The position numbers were made by a program, and so were the translations under genes. Source: Rhizobium phaseoli (GTDB lineage Bacteria; Pseudomonadota; Alphaproteobacteria; Rhizobiales; Rhizobiaceae). From it: DNA of 64,000 nucleotides. The stretch's first letter is position 1; each line of letters starts with the position of its first letter. The stretch covers positions 1 to 64,000 of the forward strand of contig NZ_ML133572.1 in the NCBI RefSeq assembly GCF_003985125.1, given 5' to 3'. A model generated the notes under the pieces. That model searched no databases. It saw only the letters and a list, made by a program, of their open reading frames with translations, and was not told the DNA's origin. Positions 1-7,255 of this stretch are shown here, in pieces.

Positions 1-36
1 CTGCAGATCGCGCTCGCTCATCGCTATCAATCCCAT
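1..36 (-). CDS. Transposase N-terminus (ISNCY-like), partial
   Basis: Only twelve codons are inside the window, reading MGLIAMSERDLQ on the minus strand. This matches the start I know for ISNCY-family transposases of rhizobia (MSERDLQRIEVL...). The true start may be the second Met (base 21). The gene continues beyond base 1, so intactness cannot be judged. Confidence 0.55.
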   Translation of the reverse strand, partial: MGLIAMSERDLQ

Positions 37-118
37 CCGCAATCTCCCACGTCAGCAAATGCGGGGAGTGTGACATTCCAACTTTGCAGAAACAGGACAT
101 TCTAACTTTGCGGCTACA
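1..118 (-). mobile_element. Terminal end of an ISNCY-type insertion sequence, cut by the window edge
   Basis: On the minus strand the first 118 bases read as an outer IS end (TGTAGCCGCAAAGTTAG..., outermost base near 118) followed by a transposase start. The end carries a direct repeat of GACATTCyAACTTTGC, at about 72-87 and 96-111, a layout I recall from rhizobial ISNCY-type elements. The rest of the element lies left of the window, so the partner end and any target duplication cannot be checked. The element sits outside the LacI regulator gene, whose coding sequence looks intact. Confidence 0.65.
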
Positions 119-219
119 AGCGAATCTGGCGTAATGCATGTTATGGAACTTGACTCGCCGTGCGCTGGAAAACGCCGAATTGATCGCTGATCTGAGCGCG
201 CCTGCCGCTTGAGGTCAGA
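119..219. other. Short stretch between IS end and LacI gene, with a possible gene tail
   Basis: A 25-codon open frame at 138-212 (plus strand) ends ENAELIADLSAPAA and looks like the remnant of a C-terminus, perhaps of another transposase or integrase, but it is too short to identify. No promoter or terminator is evident. Confidence 0.25.
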
Positions 220-1239
220 CTATACGGATTGCACCGACGTTCGCTCGACCAGTTTACAGGGCATCACGCGCCTGGTTGGACGAGCCTTGTTTCCCGCCAC
301 TACGCTGTTCAACAATTCCGCCCCTTCCAGACCTAAATCGTAATACGGCAAGGCTGCCGTCGTCAGTTCCGGCTTCAGCGCCAGGGAGACCGTCCGGAAA
401 TCGTCAAAGCCGACAATGCTGACGTCCTCAGGGATGCGCAGACCCAACGCCATTGCTGCTATGTAGATTTGAATCGTCATTTCGTCGTTGCCGCTCATGA
501 TTGCGGTCGGCCGATCCTTTTGTTGCAGCATCTCTGTCGCAACGGCAAAAACGTAGTTCTTCTCCGCTCCAACCGGCCCTTCCATGCCCAGACGGATACT
601 TAGGTCGCTCTCAGCAAGGCCAAACTCTGCAGCGGTTTTGCGAAAGGCATCGAGGCGCAGTTGCGCACCCAACAAGATGGGATTGAGCCGGATGTAGCCG
701 ATCTTACGATGGCCACGGTCAAGCAGATAGCGGGTAAGATCTTGCGCGCCTTGGTAGTCATCCGGCTCGATCGACGGTAGCAGTTCGTTCGTCTCAGGCC
801 TGCAGTTGATCATCACCGTCGGAATCCGGACGTCGCCTGCCTCGGGATCCACGGTGCGACGATACATTGTCACATAAAGGACCCCGTCAATCCGATGGGA
901 CTGGAACATTTTCCAGATTTCAGCCTCTCGCTTAGACGAGCCACCAGTGTTCGCCATGAGGATGGTCTTCCCGTTGGCATTTGCCCAATCCTGTATTCCT
1001 CGCACGATGTCGACCGAATAGGGTGTGGTAGACACATAATCCGTGATGATGCCGAAGGTGTTGGAGCGGCTCGACCGAATGAGACGCGCGGCCATGTTGG
1101 GGATATAGCCAAGATCCCGAATGGCCTTCTCCACCCGCTCCCGTGTTTCCTCCGTGACGTAGGGCTCGCCGTTAATCACCCGGGAGACTGTCTTATTCGA
1201 AACCCCAGCCGCTTTCGCGACGCTGATAATGCTGACCAT
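220..1239 (-). CDS. LacI-family transcriptional regulator of the fructan/dianhydride operon
   Basis: LacI/GalR repressor of 339 aa. The N-terminal helix-turn-helix is at about residues 3-25 (ISVAKAAGVSNKTVSRVIN) followed by the hinge helix, then a periplasmic-binding-protein-like sugar-sensing domain to the C-terminus. A longer frame opens at 1299, but I choose the ATG at 1239: the HTH begins right after it, as is normal for the family, an AGGAG lies 11 bases upstream, and the longer version would place coding sequence over an operator repeat. It is divergent from the ABC/GH91/GH32 operon, so it is very likely the local repressor. The inducer, perhaps a fructose dianhydride or fructose disaccharide, is inference. 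Confidence 0.93.
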   Translation of the reverse strand: MVSIISVAKAAGVSNKTVSRVINGEPYVTEETRERVEKAIRDLGYIPNMAARLIRSSRSNTFGIITDYVSTTPYSVDIVRGIQDWANANGKTILMANTGGSSKREAEIWKMFQSHRIDGVLYVTMYRRTVDPEAGDVRIPTVMINCRPETNELLPSIEPDDYQGAQDLTRYLLDRGHRKIGYIRLNPILLGAQLRLDAFRKTAAEFGLAESDLSIRLGMEGPVGAEKNYVFAVATEMLQQKDRPTAIMSGNDEMTIQIYIAAMALGLRIPEDVSIVGFDDFRTVSLALKPELTTAALPYYDLGLEGAELLNSVVAGNKARPTRRVMPCKLVERTSVQSV

Positions 1240-1284
1240 ATGCCGCCAATCTCCTTGCCTGGCAGTCTTTCTAACCGAGTTAGC

Positions 1285-1342
1285 TGACAACGTCGACATA
1301 TTTCTATGACAACGTCGACAATGCGTGTTGACAACGTCGTCA
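1285..1342. promoter_or_regulatory. Three operator-like repeats with exact 22-bp period
   Basis: TGACAACGTCGACA occurs at 1285-1298 and 1307-1320, and TGACAACGTCGTCA at 1329-1342. Start-to-start spacing is exactly 22 bp, about two helical turns, so all three face the same side of the helix. Each unit is a near palindrome of the LacI-operator type with a central CG. They lie between the divergent LacI gene and the sugar-importer operon, and the third overlaps the likely -35 box. The sites are seen directly; binding by the adjacent LacI protein is inference. Confidence 0.8.
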
Positions 1343-1357
1343 TAGAGAGACTATGGT
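1328..1357 (+). promoter_or_regulatory. Putative sigma70 promoter of the importer/GH91/GH32 operon
   Basis: TTGACA at 1328-1333 and TATGGT at 1352-1357 with an 18-bp spacer. The -35 box is embedded in the third operator repeat, so a bound repressor would block RNA polymerase. The predicted transcript has a leader of about 45 nt before the ATG at 1411. Confidence 0.55.
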
Positions 1358-1410
1358 CCAGGAAAGCATCGGTGTTGACGAAAGCGCCCCGGCGAGCAAG
1401 GGAGGAATCA

Positions 1411-2670
1411 ATGAAGAAACTGCTTGGTGCCAGCGCGCTTGCGCTCATCTTCATGGCGGCCGCGGCGAAGGCCGAAACCATCAACATCCTTGTCGAAGGC
1501 GGCGGCGAGATGCTGCAGAAGGCCGTCGCCGAGAAGTTCACCAAAGAAACGGGCATCGAGGTCAAATTCACCGTCGTTCCCTATCAGGGCGTGTTCGACA
1601 AGTTCTCCGCCGAGATCGCCTCCGGCTCGTCGGCATTCGATGTTGTGACGATCGACGTGGTCTGGAACGCGAAGTTCGCGAACCACGTCGAGGACCTTTC
1701 GCCCCTGTTTTCCGATGCTGTGCGCAAGGATCTGCCGCCGGCGTTGCTTGCCGACGCAAAGGTTGGCGACAAAATGATCGGAATGCCCGCATGGGCGAAT
1801 GCCGAGATCGTCTTCTATCGCCAGGACCTCTTCGAAAAGCCCGAGGAAAAGGAAGCTTTCCAGGCAAAGTATGGATATCCCCTTGCGCCCCCCAAGACCT
1901 GGCAGCAATGGCGTGACATGGCGAAATATTTCACGCGCGATACTGACGGCGACGGCAAGGTCGACTTTTGGGGCACCGACACCATCGGCACCTTCTCGGA
2001 AGAATGGATGGCGCATGTGCTGCAGGCGGGCTCGCCCGGCGTGATCCTTGACAAGGATGGCAATGTCATCATTGACAACGAGGCGCACAAGAAGGCCCTC
2101 GAGTTCTATATCGCGCCGCACTGCGCCGATCATTCGGTTCCCGAAAACGTCAACGAAATCGGCTGGGGCGAGGCCCAAAACCTGTTCTATCAGGGCAAGA
2201 CAGCAATGATGAAATTCTGGGCGCACGCCTACAAGATGACGCCTGAGGATTCCAAGGTCAGCGGCAAAGTCGGCGTCGCGCCGATGTTGGCCGGTGATGC
2301 GGGCATCGCCGCCATTCCAGGTCCCTGGTACAATGTCATTCCTTCGGCATCCCAGCACAAGGATGCGGCGAAAAAGTTCATCGCTTTCGCAATCGCCAAC
2401 AATGGCTTGGGCATCGAAGCCCCGCTCGGCCTTGCCGCGACAAACTCAGCCTATAACAGCTATGCCAGCAAGCCCGGCTATGAGCATTTCAAGCCACTGC
2501 TCGAAACGTTGAGCGCGCCGGCGACACAAGGCCGGCCGATGAACGAAAAGTATCAGGAAATCGTCGACGAAGCTGTCCTGCCGGCCGTGCAGCAGGCGCT
2601 CACGTGCAAGGCGGACGTAGGAGGAGTCCTCACGGAAGCCAAGGAAACCATCGAGAATATCCTCAACTAG
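1411..2670 (+). CDS. ABC sugar importer, extracellular substrate-binding protein
   Basis: Family 1 (MalE/UgpB-like) solute-binding protein, 419 aa. It has a Sec signal peptide of about 21 residues (MKKLLGASALALIFMAAAAKA, cleaved before ETINIL). I start at the ATG at 1411, six bases after GGAGG at 1401-1405; the open frame extends upstream to 1306 but would put extra sequence before the signal peptide. First gene of an operon with two permeases, an ATPase, GH91 and GH32, so the ligand is probably a fructose-containing oligosaccharide or a difructose anhydride (inference from context). The periplasmic protein would deliver it to the membrane permeases. Confidence 0.92.
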   Translation: MKKLLGASALALIFMAAAAKAETINILVEGGGEMLQKAVAEKFTKETGIEVKFTVVPYQGVFDKFSAEIASGSSAFDVVTIDVVWNAKFANHVEDLSPLFSDAVRKDLPPALLADAKVGDKMIGMPAWANAEIVFYRQDLFEKPEEKEAFQAKYGYPLAPPKTWQQWRDMAKYFTRDTDGDGKVDFWGTDTIGTFSEEWMAHVLQAGSPGVILDKDGNVIIDNEAHKKALEFYIAPHCADHSVPENVNEIGWGEAQNLFYQGKTAMMKFWAHAYKMTPEDSKVSGKVGVAPMLAGDAGIAAIPGPWYNVIPSASQHKDAAKKFIAFAIANNGLGIEAPLGLAATNSAYNSYASKPGYEHFKPLLETLSAPATQGRPMNEKYQEIVDEAVLPAVQQALTCKADVGGVLTEAKETIENILN

Positions 2671-2688
2671 TCCGACTTTTCGTCAGTA

Positions 2689-2717
2689 GCGCGGGAGGTT
2701 CATTATCACTCCCGCGC
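2689..2717 (+). other. Intercistronic hairpin after the binding-protein gene
   Basis: GCGCGGGAG (2689-2697) pairs perfectly with CTCCCGCGC (2709-2717) around an 11-nt loop. No T-run follows, and the next gene starts 21 bases later with its own ribosome site, so it is more likely a 3' mRNA stabiliser or partial attenuator than a terminator. It would favour excess binding protein over permease. Confidence 0.6.
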
Positions 2718-2738
2718 CATCAGCTTTCGGAGGCGAAC

Positions 2739-3620
2739 ATGTCGGATGAAGACCGATTTGTGCTCTGCATGCTCGCCCCCGCGGTTGCGATCCTCGGCTT
2801 GTTGGTCGCCTACCCAGTGGGGCTGCTGATCTTCGATTCCTTCTTCAAGGTCGAAACGATCACGCCCCACGTCCGCGAATGGGTTGGGCTGCAGAACTAT
2901 GTCGATGCCTTGACGTCGAAGCGCGTCGCCGAAAGCGCTCTGCGGACGCTGCAGTATTCGGTCTTCGCACTCTTCTTCGAGTTCACCTTCGGCTTCTGCG
3001 CCGCCTTGCTGTTCTCGGCCATGGTGGGCCAATCGCGTTGGCACCGCACGATCTTCGCTCTGCCGCTGATGGTGCCGCCGATCGTCGCCGGCCTGCTGTG
3101 GCGGTTCCTGCTGGTCGGCAATATCGGGATCCTCAACTACGGGCTGGTTCGCCTGGGGTTGATCAGCGACCCAGGCGAGATTGCTTGGCTCTCCAGCGAG
3201 GATATCGTCATCTATTCCGTATCCTTCGCCGACATATGGCTGACGACCTCCTTTGTCGCCCTCGTCTCCTATGCAGGGCTGACGAACATCCCCAAGGACC
3301 TTCTCGAGGCGGCCCGGATCGATGGGGCGAACGCGCTCAAGCGGTTCTGGCACGTCACGCTGCCGCTGATGCGGCCGGTCATTGCCGTGGTGGTCATCGT
3401 GAGGGGCGTGGATGCCGCCAAGACGTTCGATCTGATCTGGATTCAGACGCAGGGCGGCCCCCGCCATGCCTCGGAAGTGTTCTCGATGAACATCTATCAG
3501 CGCATGGTTCGGTTTGGCGATCTCGGCGAGGCCTCCGCATCCGGCACGCTGTTCCTTCTCGTCATGATGGTTCTGGCCGGCATTGCCTATCGGAAGATAT
3601 GGAGGCCGGCCCATGCATAG
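2739..3620 (+). CDS. ABC sugar importer permease (MalF/UgpA type)
   Basis: Integral membrane permease of the binding-protein-dependent transport family, 293 aa with about six membrane segments. The EAA loop that contacts the ATPase is visible as EAARIDGANALKRFWHVTLP in the last third. The start at 2739 is set by CGGAGG at 2728-2733; the open frame upstream overlaps the binding-protein gene and is ignored. It overlaps the next permease by 8 bases, indicating translational coupling. Confidence 0.92.
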   Translation: MSDEDRFVLCMLAPAVAILGLLVAYPVGLLIFDSFFKVETITPHVREWVGLQNYVDALTSKRVAESALRTLQYSVFALFFEFTFGFCAALLFSAMVGQSRWHRTIFALPLMVPPIVAGLLWRFLLVGNIGILNYGLVRLGLISDPGEIAWLSSEDIVIYSVSFADIWLTTSFVALVSYAGLTNIPKDLLEAARIDGANALKRFWHVTLPLMRPVIAVVVIVRGVDAAKTFDLIWIQTQGGPRHASEVFSMNIYQRMVRFGDLGEASASGTLFLLVMMVLAGIAYRKIWRPAHA

Positions 3621-4449
3621 AGCCCCTCGCCTCACTCGTGGCGGAGTCCTGATCAACGCCGCAGCCCTGGTGCTCGTGCTGTCCTACGCGCTGCCCTACA
3701 TCTATCTGCTGATGACCTCGATCAAGCCGGCGGCCGATGTCCAGCAGATCCCGCCGAGCTTCTTTCCCGCCGTCATATCGTTCGAGAATTTTCGGGAAGT
3801 CTTGCAATCGTCGACGCTGCCGAAGGCTTTCGTCAACTCCCTCACGGTGGCGGTACTGACGACCGCGCTCTCGCTGCTGGTGGCGGTGCCGGCCGCCTAT
3901 GTTGCCACCCAGTATCGCCGCCGGATCACGACACTTTTCCTGCTCTTTGCCTTGGTCACCCGCATGGTGCCGTCGGTCTCGCTGGGCGTGCCGCTGTTCC
4001 AGCTTTTGAAGTCCATGGGTCTGCTTGACACCATTCCAGGACTGGTTCTCGCGCACACTTCGGCCGCTGTGCCACTGGCGCTGTTGCTGATGTCGGCATT
4101 TGTCGAAGGTGTGCCCAAGGAACTCGAAGAAGCTGCCCGCATGGATGGATGCACACGGTTCCAAGCCTTTCGGAAAATCATTCTTCCGGTGATGACCGGC
4201 GGAATTGCCGTCACCGCGCTCTTCACCTTCATCACCAGCTGGAACGAGTTCCTCTATGCGCTGCTGCTGACGTCTGAAGCGACCAAGACGGCACCAATCG
4301 TTATTGCCGAATACAATTCGGTCTACGGGCTTGCGTGGGGCGCGATGACGGCCGCCGCGGTGCTCTATTCACTGCCCGTCATCATCGTGACGCTCGCGCT
4401 TCAAAAACAGATCGTCGGCGGGCTGACGTTCGGCGCTGTGAAGGGATGA
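3613..4449 (+). CDS. ABC sugar importer permease (MalG/UgpE type)
   Basis: Second inner-membrane permease, 278 aa, with the EAA loop EEAARMDGCTRFQAFRKIILP and the usual C-terminus of the MalG group (QKQIVGGLTFGAVKG). The ATG at 3613 follows GGAGG at 3601-3605 and overlaps the end of the preceding permease by 8 bases. An in-frame start at 3583 exists but lacks a ribosome site. It pairs with the first permease to form the channel. Confidence 0.92.
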   Translation: MHRAPRLTRGGVLINAAALVLVLSYALPYIYLLMTSIKPAADVQQIPPSFFPAVISFENFREVLQSSTLPKAFVNSLTVAVLTTALSLLVAVPAAYVATQYRRRITTLFLLFALVTRMVPSVSLGVPLFQLLKSMGLLDTIPGLVLAHTSAAVPLALLLMSAFVEGVPKELEEAARMDGCTRFQAFRKIILPVMTGGIAVTALFTFITSWNEFLYALLLTSEATKTAPIVIAEYNSVYGLAWGAMTAAAVLYSLPVIIVTLALQKQIVGGLTFGAVKG

Positions 4450-4459
4450 GGAGACCAGC

Positions 4460-5602
4460 ATGGCCGGTGTAGAACTGCGCAATATCAACAAGATCTACGG
4501 AAACAGCTTTCACGCTCTGCATGATCTCAACTTCGACATCAAGGACGGCGAGTTCATGGTGTTTGTCGGTCCGTCGGGATGTGGTAAGTCGACAGCGCTC
4601 AGAATGATCGCAGGCCTGGAGAGCATTTCCGGCGGTGAACTCAAGATCGGTGACCGGGTTGTAAACGATGTCGATCCCAAAGACCGCGACATCGCCATGG
4701 TCTTTCAATCCTACGCGCTCTATCCGCATAAGACGGTGCGCGAAAACATCGCCTTTCCCTTGCTGATGGCCGGACTGCCCAAGGCTGAGATCGACAGCCG
4801 GGTGAACGAGGCCGCGCGCATTCTCGAACTGACGACATTGCTCGACCGTAAGCCGGCGCTTCTCTCCGGCGGACAGCGCCAGCGCGTCGCCATGGGGCGG
4901 GCGATCGTCCGCAAGCCGGCAGCCTTCCTGATGGATGAACCACTGTCGAACCTCGATGCCAAGCTGCGCGTGCAGATGCGGGCCGAGATTGCCGGCCTGC
5001 AAAGAAAACTGAATGTCACCACGATCTATGTGACGCACGACCAGGTCGAGGCGATGACGATGGGTGACCGCGTCGCTGTCATGAAAGGCGGCGTGCTGCA
5101 GCAAGTCGACACACCGCAAAACCTGTACAGCCGCCCTGACAACGTCTTTGTCGCCGCCTTTATCGGATCGCCCTCGATGAACTTGTACGAGGCCGTTCTG
5201 GATGGCAGGACGCTGACCCTGGGCAGCAACAGTTTCGAAATCCCTGACCGGGTTTTCGAATATCGCCCCTCGCTCAACGGTGCGGCTAACCGTCGGGTCA
5301 TCGTCGGGATCCGGCCCGAGCATATGAACGACGCCGCAGTCCGACCCTCTTCGGCCGAGATCTCGGCCTCGGTCACCCTTGTCGAGGCGCTGGGTTCTGA
5401 ATCCATGGTGCATCTGAAGATAGACGCACCTTGGGTGGATGCCGGAGACCCAGACGCCGTCGCCGACATCGGCAACGAAAAAGCTGCCGTCGCCCGTTTT
5501 TCTCCGAAGAGCACAGTCCGCGCAGGTAACGTCGCGCGCATCGCCGTCGATGCGGAAGAACTGCACTTCTTTAGACCCGACACCCGCACCAGCATCTGGT
5601 GA
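4460..5602 (+). CDS. ABC sugar importer ATPase (MalK/UgpC type)
   Basis: Nucleotide-binding subunit of 380 aa. Walker A GPSGCGKST at residues 37-45, Q-loop QSYALYPHKTV, signature LSGGQRQRV at about 134, Walker B AAFLMDEPLSNLDA and switch histidine in YVTHDQ. The C-terminal third forms the TOBE/OB regulatory fold typical of carbohydrate importers (GIRPEHM). It lies 10 bases behind the second permease in the fructan/dianhydride operon. Members of this family sometimes serve several importers, so specificity comes from the other subunits. Confidence 0.94.
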   Translation: MAGVELRNINKIYGNSFHALHDLNFDIKDGEFMVFVGPSGCGKSTALRMIAGLESISGGELKIGDRVVNDVDPKDRDIAMVFQSYALYPHKTVRENIAFPLLMAGLPKAEIDSRVNEAARILELTTLLDRKPALLSGGQRQRVAMGRAIVRKPAAFLMDEPLSNLDAKLRVQMRAEIAGLQRKLNVTTIYVTHDQVEAMTMGDRVAVMKGGVLQQVDTPQNLYSRPDNVFVAAFIGSPSMNLYEAVLDGRTLTLGSNSFEIPDRVFEYRPSLNGAANRRVIVGIRPEHMNDAAVRPSSAEISASVTLVEALGSESMVHLKIDAPWVDAGDPDAVADIGNEKAAVARFSPKSTVRAGNVARIAVDAEELHFFRPDTRTSIW

Positions 5603-5716
5603 TCACACAGAGAGCTGCTTGAACGCATTTGCCCAGCGCCCTGCGAGCGACAAGCCAATCAAGGACATCAGTCTACTCTCGCGGTGAAGTGAGAAATGTC
5701 CGAGGAGATATCAATA

Positions 5717-7075
5717 ATGGCGAGCGAAAACTATTTCGATGTAACGAAGTACCCTGCAGGAAATCCCTATGAGGATATTGGAGCGGTCATCAACAGCATC
5801 ATTGCGGATATCAAAAGAGGGCAACCTGTATCCGATCTGAATGACGGCGGAAAACCTGGAGCGGTCATCTATATACCGCCTGGCGATTACCGACTTGTCA
5901 CTCAAGTCGTTATCGACGTCAGCTATCTGAAGATTGTGGGCTCCGGGCATGGTTTTACGTCTTCGAGCATCCGTTTCAATGTATCCGCAAACGAGCTGAG
6001 ACACTGGCACGAGGTGTGGCCGGGCGGAAGTCGGGTACTCGTGGACACATCTCCTGAGGCCGCCGACGGCGAGGCCGCAGGAGCCGCGTTTTATGTTAAG
6101 CGCACCGGAAATCCGCGCATAAGTTCCGTGGAGTTTGCTGACTTCTGCATCGACGGCCTGCACTTTATTGACGATGGTTCGGGGCACCATGACGCAGAAA
6201 ATACATACAAGAACGGCAAAACCGGAATCTATGTAGGCAGCGCCAATGACTCATTCCGAATAACCGGGATGGGTCTTATCTATCTGGAGCATGGCGTGAC
6301 TGTTCATGATGCAGATGCGCTCGCGATAGATAACAATTTCATTGCCGAGTGCGGCAACTGCATTGAATTGAAAGGCATGGGGCAGGCGTCAAGAATAGCG
6401 AATAATTTCATTGGAGCCGGCTACAGGGGCCATTCCATTTTCGCGGAAAATTATGGGGGTGTTCTGATATCCTCAAACAACATATTCCCTCGAGGCGCCA
6501 GCAGCATCTATTTTTCCGGCGTCGTCCGCTCCGCGGTCACAGGAAATAGATTCCACTCCTTTTATCCCGGAATGTTGGTTCTTGCCGATAACTGCTGCGA
6601 GAACTTGGTCTCCTCAAACCACCTTTTGCGAGATCGCGAACCATGGGCGCCCATGCAGAAATACGACAACGGGCTCGATGATCTGTTCGGACTTTTGCGA
6701 ATTGACGGGAGCAACAACTCGGTGATCGCAAACCACATCTCGGAAACGATCGATACTCAGTATATCAAGCCTATCGCCGCAAAGCCTGTGATTATCAACC
6801 TGATATCCGGCAACGGAAATTACATCGCCAACAATCACATTGTGGCCACGACTGAAAAATCGCAAAGCAGCGATGCACCTGAAAGTGCCTGCTTTTCAAC
6901 GCAAGTGGGCGCATTGCTTTCAACGCGCAATTTAGCGACGCTCGCGGTAACGGCAGTAAAAGTCCAAAGGGATTCTGTACGGAACACGGTGCTCGATTCA
7001 GGCAGTGACGAACAGGTTCAGTTGGATAGAACAATGAATGCTTTCCGGGCCACGCCGGTTATTGGACAGCCATAG
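5717..7075 (+). CDS. GH91 inulin fructotransferase / difructose-anhydride hydrolase-like enzyme, cytoplasmic
   Basis: 452 aa right-handed beta-helix-type protein that I recognise as family GH91. Members either cleave inulin to difructose anhydride (DFA I or III) or open DFA III to inulobiose. Family-like stretches are PGDYRLVTQVVIDVSYLKI, GHGF near residue 78, GKTGIYV, and DNNFIAECGNCIEL at 205-218, whose acidic residues lie in the expected catalytic region. The ATG at 5717 is chosen because GGAG (5704-5707) sits nine bases upstream; an ATG at 5696 is in frame. There is no signal peptide, whereas inulin fructotransferases of Gram-positives are secreted. With an importer upstream and a GH32 downstream, an intracellular DFA hydrolase role is the best reading (inference). 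Sampled lines are near 50% GC, lower than neighbours, suggesting transfer. Confidence 0.85.
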   Translation: MASENYFDVTKYPAGNPYEDIGAVINSIIADIKRGQPVSDLNDGGKPGAVIYIPPGDYRLVTQVVIDVSYLKIVGSGHGFTSSSIRFNVSANELRHWHEVWPGGSRVLVDTSPEAADGEAAGAAFYVKRTGNPRISSVEFADFCIDGLHFIDDGSGHHDAENTYKNGKTGIYVGSANDSFRITGMGLIYLEHGVTVHDADALAIDNNFIAECGNCIELKGMGQASRIANNFIGAGYRGHSIFAENYGGVLISSNNIFPRGASSIYFSGVVRSAVTGNRFHSFYPGMLVLADNCCENLVSSNHLLRDREPWAPMQKYDNGLDDLFGLLRIDGSNNSVIANHISETIDTQYIKPIAAKPVIINLISGNGNYIANNHIVATTEKSQSSDAPESACFSTQVGALLSTRNLATLAVTAVKVQRDSVRNTVLDSGSDEQVQLDRTMNAFRATPVIGQP

Positions 7076-7255
7076 CGGCTCCCGTGCTCAGATCGCCGAC
7101 CTCGGACCTTGAACGCGACGGTTCCCAATCCTTGATCGGACCGCAAGCGAAAAAAGAAAACCTGAAATGCCACCTCGTCACTGGCCGCGGCCGGGATAGC
7201 GACCGTGCGCCCGGGCGGTATCGGGTCGAGACCATTCACGTTCTGGAGGAACAGC

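Noticed and set aside
1408..2358. Long minus-strand open frame opposite the first sugar-binding-protein gene
   Set aside because: It is a high-GC shadow of a gene with signal peptide, ribosome site and family match on the plus strand; its translation has no recognisable domain.
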